This document shows, piece by piece, positions 47,855-59,135 of a stretch of 64,000 bases of DNA. Where the stretch lies: the NCBI GenBank assembly GCA_022606135.1, contig JABYQN010000006.1, forward strand, positions 2,108,001-2,172,000, read 5' to 3'. The position numbers were made by a program, and so were the translations under genes. Position 1 is the first letter of the stretch. Every line of letters starts with the position of its first letter. The DNA is from Fomes fomentarius. Taxonomy: Eukaryota; Basidiomycota; Agaricomycetes; Polyporales; Polyporaceae. Below the pieces are notes generated by a model. It did not search any database. It saw nothing but the letters and a program-made list of their open reading frames with translations, and was not told where the DNA came from.

Positions 47855-50217
47855 ATGGCAAAGATAAAGAAGGGGAAAGCGAAGGGGCCCGAACAGTCTG
47901 CAACAAGCCAGCAGCCTGCAGAAGCCCGTATTGACATGCGTCCTACGGCAGTCCCTGCGGTGGTACCTGCGGTAGTAGCCCTTCATCCATCGGCACACGT
48001 CGCGCACGAGGAGGAGACCAGCCACGGTTCGTCTCCCTTTCATATAGCACCTTGTGCCAGAAGCTCAGTCTTCACATCGCTTCTCTCCATGCACCCCCCC
48101 CTCACAATCTTATCATGGCCCTCTCTCACCTTGACATGGATCACTCCTCTCGCAATTTCATTCCCTTCCCCACAGCTGGACACTGGCCAGCGCCCGAACA
48201 CGATGGCGATGCGCACGAACATGACGATGAAGATGAAGACGACTGGGGCGAAGGTGCTGCTGAGTCGGCTGGCGTGTGGGGTGGGCCTTCCTCCGAGCAA
48301 CACTCTGTCCGTGACTGGGGTGCTCCTTCTGGAGGCGGCTGGGGAGATCCTCCGAGCGGGGGCGCATGGGGAGAAGCACCAATCGCGCCGGGTGCGTGGG
48401 GCCTCCCGCCTGAACCTGCGAGCAATGGATTAGGTGTATATGGGATGAGCAAAGGTAACTCGAAAAGAGGCGGTGTTCCAATCGCGCAGTCCCCAAGGAC
48501 AACCGCGCAAGCGCCTGCATCTCTCCATCCATCCGCTGCCGTCCATATGACTCCCTCTGCTGCCGTCCATATGGCTCCCTCTGGCTGGGGCGCACCTCCT
48601 GCTGCAACTACTGCATGGGGAGATCCTACCGGCGGTTGGGGCCAACCCCCCGTACCGAGACCTCTTGCTGCGAAACCCGCATGGGCAAACTGGGCCAACG
48701 AAGTCAAAATGGTAAATACTAAACCTGCTCCTGTACCCACTTCCTATGCCTACCCGACCGATCCCACTACTGTTGGCGGCGGGACCCGGCAAGTGCTGTC
48801 CAATCAGCAGCGCTCTCAACTCTTGAGTTCGTTACTGGCAGCCCCGAACCAGCAGACTGAGGGTTACTTCTCGCAGTCACAACCTCAACATCACAGACAG
48901 CAATCAGCGCCCAATCCAAATCATTCCCAGCAAGGGCAGTACGCCAACCAGCAAGTTCAATTTGCCGCAGAACAACAAAGTACCCTTCGCAGAGCTCAAG
49001 AAAGCCATGCGCGCTCAGCGAACGGTCACTCACAACACGGCCACGCTCAACAGCAGAGTCGACCTGCGCCACAGTATGCAGACAGTTGGACACATTGGGG
49101 AAGGGATGGCTGGGGCGGCGAGCGTACATCCACGATCCCGGAGGAGGATGAGGAATACGACGAGGACGAGGACGGCGAGTGGGAGGAGGATGAAGACGAT
49201 GAGTGGAGTCCCAGCCATGGCAATCAACGCGTGCGATTCTCTCCCAACGTCGACTATGCCCAATCTCCAGCATCTGCTGCTCGCGCACGCCCTCGAAGTC
49301 ATCCCCCTGCTCGTGCGCCAGTCACTTCACCTCCCCGACAAGCTTACCAGCAGGTCTGGACACCTTCTCCGATTTCGCGCACGATGAAGATGGCCAGAGG
49401 AGGCTCGATATCCTCTGTATCTGGGACCGTGAAGACCACAGTCTTCGAACTCGTACCTCCTCGGAACGGACTTGGCGAGAACACTTTCGTTGACTCTCAT
49501 GGCGAAGCTCTCATACCCGCGGATAGAGCTCTGTATAGCCGGGATCGACCTGCAAAGGAGCGCTTTCGATGGGGATTCAATCCGGATAAGGATCCTCGTG
49601 TCGGATCGTTGTTAAGATGGATAGCGGCTATGTCTAATGGCCTCGCGACTATCGGAGTCAGTTCTATAGCACGATACTGCTGTGTCTCACCTCTCATGAT
49701 ATCACTGTAGGTCCAACGATTCCTAGAAACGCGCGAGCGAGGGGCGCTGTTCACGAACGCCGACTATCGCATACCGACTGGCACGGGCAATGCAGCGCAA
49801 CCGGCATTCGACTGGGTCACGCTGAGCGAACTCCATTCTACGCTCGACTCAACATTACAGTCCTCAGTGACTCTCTACGACCCTGCATTTCAGGTGATTG
49901 TTTTCGTCTTCTTGTTATCTCCGTCAGGGAACAGCATGGCGGTCTGGCGGCGCAAGCTCGACGTGCCAGACACGCTACGCGAAGCGCACGCGCCAGATAT
50001 ACTGGCTGTGCAAGCGGAGCTCAAGAGAAACTACCCTGTGTATGTTGACGAGTGAGTGCATTACATTCTATAAGGGTGCTACTAAGGCTAATAGATCAGA
50101 GCCAGGCTACCGGTGGGGCCGGAAGAGGCTGCACCGACGGTTCCGAAGAAGAAAAAAGTACGATTTGCGTTCATCCGCCGTATGTTCGGCGGAAGAAAGA
50201 AAATGCACGTCACGTAG
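47855..50217 (+). CDS. WG/GW-repeat protein, unknown
   Basis: Not a named family. The basic start MAKIKKGKAKGPEQ (ATG at 47855) joins after one intron to an acidic stretch, then about ten WG/GW motifs spaced by Gly, Pro and Ser (VWGG, DWGAP, GGWGDP, AWGEAP, GAWGLPP, SGWGAPP, AWGDP, GGWGQPP, HWGRDGWGGE; 48278-49119). A Gln/Ser/His-rich part and a Glu/Asp run follow. The C-terminal domain looks folded and conserved (WGFNPDKDPRVGSLLRWIA, VQRFLETRERGALFTN, MAVWRRKLDVPDTLREAHAPD). The tail is basic (KKKKVRFAFIRRMFGGRKK). The join around 49893-49935 is unsettled: removing the intron-like 34 bases breaks frame by one, while reading through adds a hydrophobic VIVFVFLL. Disordered WG repeats in other proteins bind Argonaute; that is only a possibility here. 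Confidence 0.75.
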
Positions 50218-50644
50218 TGCTCTCCATCCAACCACGCCGCCTTGCCCTCACTTCTAATACTCTTGTGTGTTTGTCTTGTGCTCCGTTCTCGCGCTCTGTT
50301 GCTGTCTCTTGCATTGTCACTGTATCGCTGCCTCTTCATTGCTGGACGTTGTTGTTGCTCTCTCGGACTTGGATAGACCGTTCGTCGCCCCCGCTGATGC
50401 ATAGATACCTTGGTGTATTACTAGCCCTGTCTCTTACGCAGGTTATGACTTTGTATAAAGTTACGATATCACGTGCGTATACGATCTACTTACTATGCAA
50501 CCATATATAACCATTCCCATCCTCCGCCACGAGCGTTGCTTCCTTCTCTCACCAAGAAGTTCCCCGTGTCTTCCTTGTGTGTGGCTCGTGTACAGTATCA
50601 TTTCATCTAACCAGGGAGCAGGCCGCGGTGGTGTAGACACGACT
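50218..50644. other. Intergenic, 427 bases
   Basis: No gene seen. It holds the WG gene 3' UTR and the promoter of the first membrane/coiled-coil paralogue. Confidence 0.5.
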
Positions 50645-51557
50645 ATGGCTAGTTCAAGTTGGTGGTCATCCGACTCTCAGCGCACTCATCGTTCCACGCC
50701 CTCGCCAGTGACGGCATTCCTTGTATTCGGTGCCTTCCTTAGCCCCCTCGCGGTCATCCCTTATGTCCTCACCCGTCGACAAGTCTCTACTCTTCGCCGG
50801 GAGCTCAGAGAGCTCCACGATGCGAACGCGAGCCTTGCGCGGGAGACGAGGGCGTCGTCCACCGAGATGTCGAAGCGTAACACCCAGGAGTCGCTGCGGG
50901 TCTTGCGACTAGTGGAGATGAACCGCGAAGTGCTCCTGAAGACCGAAGCGAAGCTGGAGGCTCAGAGGAAGGCCATAGACGAGCGCAAGGCGGACCTCGA
51001 GAGTATGAAGTCCCGTGTGGAAGAATTGAGCACGGCAACGAAGAAGCTTGGGCAGGATGCGGACGCATCGGCCAAGGAGCTGAAGAACATGGTTTCAACC
51101 TCGATGGCCAACGCCAAGCAGAGGGAGGAAGCGGCTAAGAAGTGGAGGGAACATACGGCCAAGAATGTCGAGGAGTTGGTGAGGGACGCGCGGTCCAGGC
51201 AGCAAAGGTAGGTGCATTCATCGACCCGGGCTCGAATTCTTACTCATGCACAGCGGCCACACAGGTCTGCCTTCACAGACGAGGCGAAGGCACTAGGGAG
51301 GGCTTTAGCCGATGTCGCCGCGTTTATACAGGAAGTTGAGATGCGCCAGGGATGGACCCCTCGCTCGAACGATGGGCGAGGCGTCGAGAAGATGCGGCAG
51401 TTGGCACAACGACTGGACAAGCTGGCAGCATCCATGGTAGGTCGTTCGTCCCGCATCAGGACCTTGGGCCCTATTTGCGGTGACTTACGTCCACTCTCTC
51501 TTCCACCACCAGACCCGACAGGCATCCGAGCCAATTGCTAAACCTGTTGCGAAGTGA
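50645..51557 (+). CDS. Membrane-anchored coiled-coil protein, paralogue 1
   Basis: Unrecognised. Three exons (50645-51207, 51265-51436, 51513-51557) join in frame into 259 residues. After a Ser-rich N-terminus comes one hydrophobic segment (TAFLVFGAFLSPLAVIPYVL), then Arg residues and a long coiled coil from RRQVSTLRRELRELHDANAS onward through EMSKRN..ESLRVLRLVEMN and KTEAKLEAQRKAIDERKADL. The C-terminal part (AKALGRALADVAAFIQEVEM) looks like a small helical domain. It is probably anchored in an organelle membrane with the coil in the cytosol or matrix; the organelle is not evident. The next gene on the same strand shares this layout and the motif NASLARE[TM]R. Confidence 0.8.
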
Positions 51558-51781
51558 TCACTCACATACCGTGGCCAGATCATGAGCCTGCCCCCTCCTT
51601 TCGACTCATATGCTATAGGTCTTGGTCTCTCCATTTACAATCAGAGAAGAGAGGTGTTCAGGTCCTCTTTGTATCCTCAACTCGTGTGTGTATCATTAGT
51701 ACATGGGACTACGTCAATGTATAACTTTGAGAGATAGACGCCCTGGAGTCGTTTCGGCAACACGACTCAAGCGCTCTCGTC

Positions 51782-52581
51782 ATGGCCTCCCGGACACCCA
51801 CACCTTCCCCGAGCTTGTCTGTGCTACATAATCTCGATAGTTTCGCCTTATCTTCATCGAGCTCATTGGCTGAGGAAGAAGTTCAGTCACCGCCCTCCAG
51901 GCTCGACAGCCCAGTGCTGAGCGTAAAAGATGTCCTCATCAGCTCAGCCGTGCTTATCCCCGCCGCAGCCATCCCGATGGCTATGTTGTACCGACGCCTT
52001 AGTCACGTACAGCAGGCCTTGGACCACCTTCGAAATTCCAATGCGAGCTTGGCACGGGAGATGAGGATGCTTTTACAACGAGAACACGCGTCATCTGCCG
52101 CCGAAGAGTCCGTTCCACATCCTCACTCACTCCCCAAAGTCCCTTCTATGACGACCCGATCACGTTCACCAGCAACACGCATACGAGACCTTCAGCTAGT
52201 ACGGCATGAAGGGGCCATGCTGAAGGACATGGAGCAACGCATCACGGAAGACATACAATCCCAAACCAGAAGACTCCGGGACATGATCAGGAGCGAGGCT
52301 GCTGTGGCGGCAACGCGGGAGGGACTGGCGCAGGCGTGGAGGGCTCAGACCACGAACCAGCTGATGCAGCTCTCGCCCGCCACGAGTAGTCGGGAAGCCG
52401 GACAGAGGTATGTCTACTGCGACAGCCGTATGCAATGGCGCATTCGTTGTTGATACGCATCCTTAGCAGAAATCCGACAGCTCGGTCTCAAGCCTGGATA
52501 TAGTCGGGTGGCCCACCCAGCGAAAGCATGCTTCAGCTTGTGGAGACTCTACGCAGAACGGTGGAACAGAAAAGCGAATAG
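51782..52581 (+). CDS. Membrane-anchored coiled-coil protein, paralogue 2
   Basis: A diverged tandem copy of the preceding gene, with the same order: Ser-rich N-terminus (MASRTPTPSPSLS), hydrophobic segment (SSAVLIPAAAIPMAMLYR), then a coiled coil containing LDHLRNSNASLAREMRM and MLKDMEQRITEDIQSQTRRL. The first exon is clear to about 52410. The last exon is uncertain. An intron from a GTCTAC donor at 52411 to the AG before 52504 would give a short helical end MLQLVETLRRTVEQKSE with a stop at 52581. The stronger GTATGT donor at 52409 leads to a stop after about a dozen codons. It may be a shortened or decaying copy. Confidence 0.62.
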
Positions 52582-53845
52582 ATCCTTCATTGCCAAGGGG
52601 ATCTCTCGTCGGATCGTGACAATGAACTATGCACCCGTTTTCCGTCTTTGATCATCGATCTGCACTCTGTAAGTGGTTCTTAGGTCAGTTCAGGTTACAA
52701 GCGGGCCAGGATGGTTGCTGTAGCGATATGAGATCCAATTTTCCCGAAACTTTGCACACTGTCATACATGCCATATTGACGATGTATTCTATTGAACTTT
52801 GGAGGTCTATACGTCAAGTACTACTGTTGCTTGCTACAACCCGAGTGCGAGTGGGTGTCAGGGTGTTTGTGGATGTGCATAGGCGTTGTAAACCTCCTTG
52901 TTCGTGAACATGGCGTACTTACCCGGGGGGAGTTCCCATCGGCCTGTCGAGGATGGCGTTTATAGAGAAGCCGACAAGGTCGTTATTCTAATACTGGGAT
53001 GGCACCTCCAGGATGTCTTTTAAGAGGGAGAGCATGTCAACTCATAGTCTCGGGCCTGAAGAGGCATCTGAGCCTTGAAAAGGGTGGTTAGCAGTCGAAC
53101 AATCGCATACATACCTGAGGCTTGCCGGTCGGATCATTGCAGTACGGAGACTTCAAGGGCATTGTGGATTCGAAGATACTCGAAGTCGGCAGTGTCGATG
53201 AATACTGACTAGATCGCGTGGACGCAATATATATGCCGTTCGCCGAGCCGGTCAGAGGATTAGGCTTTGCAGCAACTACTGGACCCGAGATGCAAATCCG
53301 TCTCACCACCATCACACGCCTTCACAATGAAGAGCGACCTGCAGCCCTTGCTCAACCACAGAAATTGAAAACAGGGACACGCACCCTTAAAGCCGTCTAT
53401 GGCATATGCAGCGAAGTCGAAATCATAGCGTGACACGCTGCATTTTGCGCAGACCTGCTTCGAATCGAGCATTGTGCTCCTCTCTATCCGCTCGATGTCA
53501 AAGAAGGGAGTTTAGTGGTAGAGAACGAAATGAATATTCGCACTTGACGACGGTGCCCGAGGAGATTGTGGTACACATGATCTGTTACCAGTGGAAGGGA
53601 AGGCCAAGCGGAATGCAGTGGCAAGCTGGTGGCAAGCGAAGGAAGTTCCAATTCCCCTGCATGCTGTCTCCAACGGCGGGTCTCTGATACCCGCAAGAGG
53701 TCGTCGAATACATGCGTTTCAAACGCCAAAGGATGCCGTATACGCATTGGCGGTGATAGTGCACAATCTCGCTCTATCGGACGGATACATTCGTGAGACG
53801 TCCTTCCTGATCGTACATTACTTTTGCTTTCGCCTCGTATCTTCG
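52582..53845. other. Gene-poor stretch, possible remnants
   Basis: 1.26 kb without a supported gene. Minus-strand open frames around 53088-53315 and 53260-53472 contain Cys-rich pieces (QVCAKCSVSRYDF) but have no start or splice signals joining them to the minus-strand ORF at 53846-54418. Confidence 0.4.
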
Positions 53846-54418
53846 TCATGGATCAATTAGTACCCAAGATCGACATCCTCCAGAGAACGCGTGTACACTA
53901 CCATGACGTTTCTTCTGGTTCGGGACGAGGAGTTCCTCCATGAGGTCCATATCTACGCGTCCCCATCCCGAGCAGTCTCCCTTCCGCATCTCTTTACATC
54001 GACGGGAAAATGACGCGAAGTGGTAGGAAAGGACCGCCGCCCACTCGTATTGCGCAGCAATCTTGACTAAATGGCTGCTGTATCGGAAGAGGTGGTATGG
54101 GAGCAAAGGCGATTGACCGTGGGAGAGTTCATGCACGCAGAGAATGGAAAAGTAGGCGTTCAAGGGAACGAGAAGGGAATCGAGGGTTGGGTACGTGTCT
54201 GTGGTGGATGGGGTAGATTGTAGAGACATGGTACTCTCGTCTATGTTCACCTCGACGAGGTTCCATGTCGATTCGAGGATGCGGCGCGAGTCGAGCTTGT
54301 AGATCTCGGCGCCAGGGAGCTCGTGGTGGACGATCGACGCGATCACGTCTTGGTCCACATGTGGGAATAAGGACGCGAGGGAGTGTATATCTTGTCCTGG
54401 GGAATACACCGAACCCAT
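53846..54418 (-). CDS. Hypothetical ORF, possibly a degraded gene
   Basis: A 190-codon frame from an ATG at 54418: MGSVYSPGQDIHSLASLFPHVDQDV... It reads like a helical domain (VDQDVIASIVHHELPGAEIYKLD; HLVKIAAQYEWAAVLSYHFASF; DMDLMEELLVPNQ). From memory this resembles multi-copy Agaricomycete hypothetical proteins often found in transposon-rich DNA, which usually continue into Cys-rich zinc-finger-like tails. Here the tail after PNQKKRH is not convincing: an intron-like GTAGTG...CTAAT...GACGAAG follows but leads to a stop. It may be a broken or shortened copy. No function proposed. Confidence 0.45.
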   Translation of the reverse strand: MGSVYSPGQDIHSLASLFPHVDQDVIASIVHHELPGAEIYKLDSRRILESTWNLVEVNIDESTMSLQSTPSTTDTYPTLDSLLVPLNAYFSILCVHELSHGQSPLLPYHLFRYSSHLVKIAAQYEWAAVLSYHFASFSRRCKEMRKGDCSGWGRVDMDLMEELLVPNQKKRHGSVHAFSGGCRSWVLIDP

Positions 54419-55106
54419 TACTTATCGCGGGAGCCTGATTACGCATGTCAAGTGACGACCTGCACATACAAGCAAAGAAGCCACATACCACACAAATACA
54501 CACCAATCACAGGATGCCAGGATAGATCGCAGCGCGCCGTTGGGGAGATGCAGTGTGCACAGAGCGACGCGACGACATGCAATAGGGCGGACAAAGACGA
54601 AGACGGCGAGGAATGGAGGTCAAGCGGCAGTCTTGAATACCATAGTCTCACAAAGGCCACCCAAAGAGAGAAGCCTCCCCCCCATTGGTAGACGCCAAGT
54701 TCCCAGCGCAAGCTTGATAGAGATACCATCCAGCGATGCAAGCACACAGTAGCAAGACCCAGCAAGAAGGTTATGGCAGACAAGTATTCAGCATCGCTTC
54801 AGTCAGGGCCTGCACGCTGCCACGAGCGACGAGAGCGTTGATAGCCCGAAAAGGCAACTCCTCACGACCGTGGGAGCGGTGGCTGCAGGAACTGCATAGT
54901 ACACATCGAATTGTCCCACGCCCTACATTCCTGGTCCTCAGTCCGGTGCGTACACTCCCTACGACATTCCTCAAGGTGATTATCTCGTTCCTCTTGTTGC
55001 TTGTAGTATCGGACAGGCTGGCGTTGTGCTCGAAGAAGCTCCTAAGGGCTCGGAGAAGGACATGTTCTGACGACGTATTTGCTCCTCCAGATCACCAAAC
55101 GACAAA
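54419..55106. other. Divergent region with the L35 promoter
   Basis: 688 bases with no gene seen. A GTGCGT donor near 54954 and a CTCCAG acceptor at 55085-55090 could bound a 5' UTR intron of the ribosomal protein gene; such leader introns are common in ribosomal protein genes, but this one is unproven. Confidence 0.4.
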
Positions 55107-55643
55107 ATGCCCGGCAAGGTCAAGGCATACGAGCTTCAGTCCAAGTGCGTTGATTGTCTACTCCATATTCTGCAGCGCCCCTCATGCAGACTCGCAGGTC
55201 CAAGAATGACTTGGCGAAGCAACTCACTGAGCTCAAGAATGAGCTTTTGACCCTTCGGGTACAGAAGATTGCTGGTGGCTCTGCAGCGAAGCTCACTAAG
55301 ATGTACGTCACGTATCCAGGGATCCTTGCCCATATACTCATCCTGGGCCAATAGCAACGCTGTCCGCAAGTCGATCGCGCGTGTGTTGACGGTCACAAAC
55401 CAAAAGCAGAGGCAAAACCTGCGCGAGTTCTACAAGAACAAGAAGTACCTGCCCCTTGACCTCCGACACAAGAAGACTCGCGCGATCCGGAGACGCCTCA
55501 CTAAGGTGCGTGCTATGTTCGCTTGATCACCACACCTTGGCTCACTATCACCTTAACCTCAGCATGAAGCGTCGCTGAAGACGCTCAAGCAGCGCAAGAA
55601 GGACATCCATTTCCCGATTCGGAAGTACGCGGTCAAGGCATGA
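55107..55643 (+). CDS. RPL35: Ribosomal protein L35 (uL29)
   Basis: Large-subunit ribosomal protein uL29, which sits at the peptide exit tunnel and contacts signal recognition particle. Four exons give 124 residues, the full eukaryotic length. The start [18 protein letters not shown] is followed by [19 protein letters not shown] and [10 protein letters not shown]. The second half is basic: [37 protein letters not shown] and the end IRKYAVKA. Introns of about 50 bases follow ELQSK, LTKI and RRLTK. The ATG context (gacaaaATG) is good. Confidence 0.97.
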
Positions 55644-56719
55644 GGATGCTCGTGGGCGCGTCGGGGGCCGGATGTCTATGTCGCTTTGAGTTTCACTTGC
55701 ATCTGTATGTTATACGCTACCACATTCAACACAACACATGCATGCCAGGCAGATTTATGCGCACATATGTTGTCCGAGTCGCGGCGAACGGAGCGTGAGA
55801 GTGATAGCCCCACGGCATCCTGCATTCTATCCTGGCATGTAACTGGAACTGGCATCGATCGCTGTCTTGTTGTCGTCTTTTGAGCTGTGCTCTCCTGGGT
55901 TATGGAGCCGGGGTGCCCGGACGCGATGTATGCAGCCTTGGCGGCGTCGAGGAGAGAGCCGGGGTGTGCCGGACCGGATGACGGGTGCGAGAGCAGCGGG
56001 AGAGAGGGCATTGGAGCCGGCTGCCCACTGCCACCGACAAGGAGATCACGTCACCTGGCGCCGTTGCGCTCCTCGGCCGTTTTGGCTCTTCCTCGTCCTC
56101 TGCCCTCTCCCGCCAATCACTATACTATCTCGCCCACGCCGCCTTTGACACCAGCCACGGCGAGGGCAGCAGTCCAGCACCGGACGCGCCCCCTTCCACG
56201 ATCAATCAGCAATCTGACCACACCTAGTAACGATAATTCCACGCCAATCTTCCTCATAACAAGCCTTCTCCACCCGTGTCCTGCAACCACGCCGCGTTTT
56301 CCGTAAACCTTTCCCGCACGTTGCATCTTTCAAGCTTTTTCAAGCTCTAGCGTCACTTTATAGGCCCCTTCCGTCAACTGTCAGCATAGTTATCTCTGTA
56401 TTTATCCACGTCATTCACGCTACCGACGTTGAGCCATCATGGTGAGTGGAACCTCGTGCCATTCAGTGATGTTCGTCATAGTCCGCGTTCCATCCATCAG
56501 GCCATGTCATGGGAGATGGCCCACCTTTAGCCGTTCCCATCCAAGCCGCATGGCTCGCCGGGCTCTTGGTCCACACACGTGCACGATAGAAGGGTTACAC
56601 TGTGCGACGATACGCCAGTGAGCCCGTTCTGACGTCCTCCGTTGTTCGAGTCGCCTTCCCCGACTCCCATCCCCTGCGCGCCCCCCGCCCGCAGAGTGCT
56701 GTCGCCCTCCCGCCTTGAC
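55644..56719. other. Intergenic, 1.1 kb before the GCK kinase
   Basis: No gene supported. An ATG followed at once by GTGAGT (56439-56447) could be a tiny first exon or a leader intron of the kinase, but no acceptor joins it in frame. Confidence 0.45.
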
Positions 56720-59135
56720 ATGCCTCCAGGCTCCCGTCTCCTGAAAAAGTCGAGCGCGTCGAGCAGTTCTTCTGACCTCAGTCGTTCACAGCCTAAGCAA
56801 CTCACAAAGTCCCCGCCGCCGTCACCCCTCGCCGAGCGCAAAGTGAAATCATCAGAACCCTGGCCATATATACCCACTAGCAACCCTGCGAGCCAGTACT
56901 CCCTTTTGGAGAAGTTGGGAACGGGCAGTTTTGGCACGGTCTACAAGGCGATCCACAATGAGACGAAGCAAATTGTCGCCATCAAGCAAATCGGTGCGTG
57001 GCGTGCAGCTCAGCGGGATACAGTCCTAACAATCCGTTCGGAACAGACCTCGAGGACTCGGACGATGATATCTCCGAGATTCAGCAAGAAATCGCAAGCC
57101 TGGCCCAGTGCGACTCGGAGTATGTCACAAGATACTACGGCTCCTTCGTGGTCGCGTACAAGCTGTGGATTGTGATGGAGTACCTTGCCGGTGGATCGTG
57201 CCTCGACCTACTCAAGGCAGGCGTCTTCACAGAAGCGCATATAGCTGTCATGATGCGTGAGCTACTTCTCGGACTCGATTATCTCCACAGCGAAGGCACC
57301 ATCCACCGAGATATCAAGGCGGCCAATGTCTTACTTTCTGCATCCGGGAAGGTCAAGCTTGCCGACTTTGGTGTAGCTGCTCAACTCACCAGTACCCTAC
57401 GGCACACTTTCGTGGGAACTCCATTTTGGATGGCTCCTGAAGTCATTCGCCAGGCTGGTTATGACGCAAAAGCAGATATATGGAGTCTCGGTATCACGGC
57501 CATAGAGATGGCCAAGGGGGAACCGCCACTGGCAGAGTATCACCCGATGCGGGTGCTCTTCCTCATCCCGAAGGCGAAGCCCCCTATCCTCGAGGGACCT
57601 TTTTCTCTAGCCTTCAAGGACTTTGTTTCTCAGTGCCTTACGAAGGACCCGCACTCGGTACGTACGAGCTTCGGGTCCAGCGTCTCATCCACGCTGATTT
57701 CGTGTCGATCATAGCGCCCAACCACGAAGGAGCTCTTGCAGCATCGGTTCATTCGGAGCGCGCGGAAGACCTCCTATCTCACCGAGCTCATCGAGCGATA
57801 CCAGGATTTCCGCTCACGTTCCCCTGGCAAGGGGCCTCAATACTATCAGGCGACCATACGAAATAGTGGCGCATGGGATGGGACGCTCCGTAGCGAATGG
57901 GACTTCAACACTATCCGCACATCATCCGCCATGGGTTCTCTTCGTAGCATGGCCAAGGACATAATGCCTCCCGGGATGGTTCCCGATGACGACTACGACG
58001 AGCTGCCTGAGGAGGACGAGTCCACGTACGACGCGCACGCCTCCATCGATACCACTGCTGCTACCACGAAGGGGAGCGACGTCCCACTACAACCACCCAA
58101 TGGCCTTGGCGGTCTTGCTATGAACCCAGACGCTGGCCATTCAACGGTCGTCATTCGCTCATACCCGAGAAGTGATGAAAAGGACGCTCCATCGCTCGTG
58201 AATGACAGTGGTTCGGACGAGACCCCGAGTTCAGCGCCGATCACGCCCTCGCAGAGCGTCGAAGACGTGGACGCGCAGGTGGCCGATGCTTCTGAGCCCC
58301 CTCCTGCCTACACCGGCTCCGTACGGTCATCTAGGAGGGCTTCCTATGCCGCAAGGCACAATATCAACACGGGCACGGTCCTTGGAGAGGCAGATCTTGG
58401 GAGTGGGGTGGACACTATTCGGCCGGTGAAGAAGGTAGACACTGTCAGGTCGTTGAGACTCTCGGAGGAGTATGTGGGGAGTCTGAGGAGTCGCGAGGGC
58501 AGCACTTCGTCTTCTGGACCGGCTTCGCCCCAGAGCAGCACGAAATCACCGCACAGGCGGGTCGCTAGCGAGGCGCAGAAGGCTGGGAAATCTCTGGTGG
58601 ACGATGTTGTGCTGCCCGTTCTACAGCAGGTGCGTTGCATTGCAGGGCCCTTGCTATTGTGGTGCTGATGAAATACTTTCAGTCGACGAGGGACGACATG
58701 GATGCAAGAGAGATTGAGTCGTTGAGTATGATCGCTCGTGGGTTCGAAGAGCTGCGGGACGTCAATCCTGGGCTCGCCTACCACGTGATCCTGGATATCT
58801 TGGCTGGAATAAACGAGTGCGTGCTGGTTTTCATTCATCTCACATCTTCATGCCTGACGTCGTATGTCATCAGCAACTCTGCGGTGCGCAGTCACATACA
58901 GACTGCTCGTTCCCTGTTCCCACACAAACGCATCATCCGCCGGAGCGAGATGACCGCGAAAGGGCTCGTTGTCACCGAGGAGGAGGAGATCTCGGGACTT
59001 CCTTCGACGTCGTCGCCTTTGCAGGCCCCAGCGCAAGCCGATCCCGGTTCCCCGGTGCGGAAGTCACCGATCTCGGACCTGCTGTATCTGCGCTGGATCG
59101 AGGGTCTCAAGCTTAAGTGGCCGAGCATCCTTTAA
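56720..59135 (+). CDS. Germinal-centre-type Ste20 kinase (NAK1/SID1/KIC1-like)
   Basis: A GCK-III type Ste20 kinase. Relatives (Nak1, Kic1, MST3) phosphorylate NDR kinases and control polarity or septation. The ATG at 56720 starts [12 protein letters not shown]; an N-terminal Ser/Pro stretch precedes the kinase domain: [34 protein letters not shown] (split by the first intron), [68 protein letters not shown] and [32 protein letters not shown] is a GCK-III mark. After the kinase, [15 protein letters not shown] and WDFNTIRT are followed by a long disordered part and a C-terminal helical tail ([21 protein letters not shown]). Four introns keep frame. Confidence 0.94.

Noticed and set aside
56439..56447. 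ATG followed directly by GTGAGT as first exon of the GCK kinase
   Set aside because: No downstream acceptor joins it in frame with the kinase N-terminus; the ATG at 56720 is used instead.
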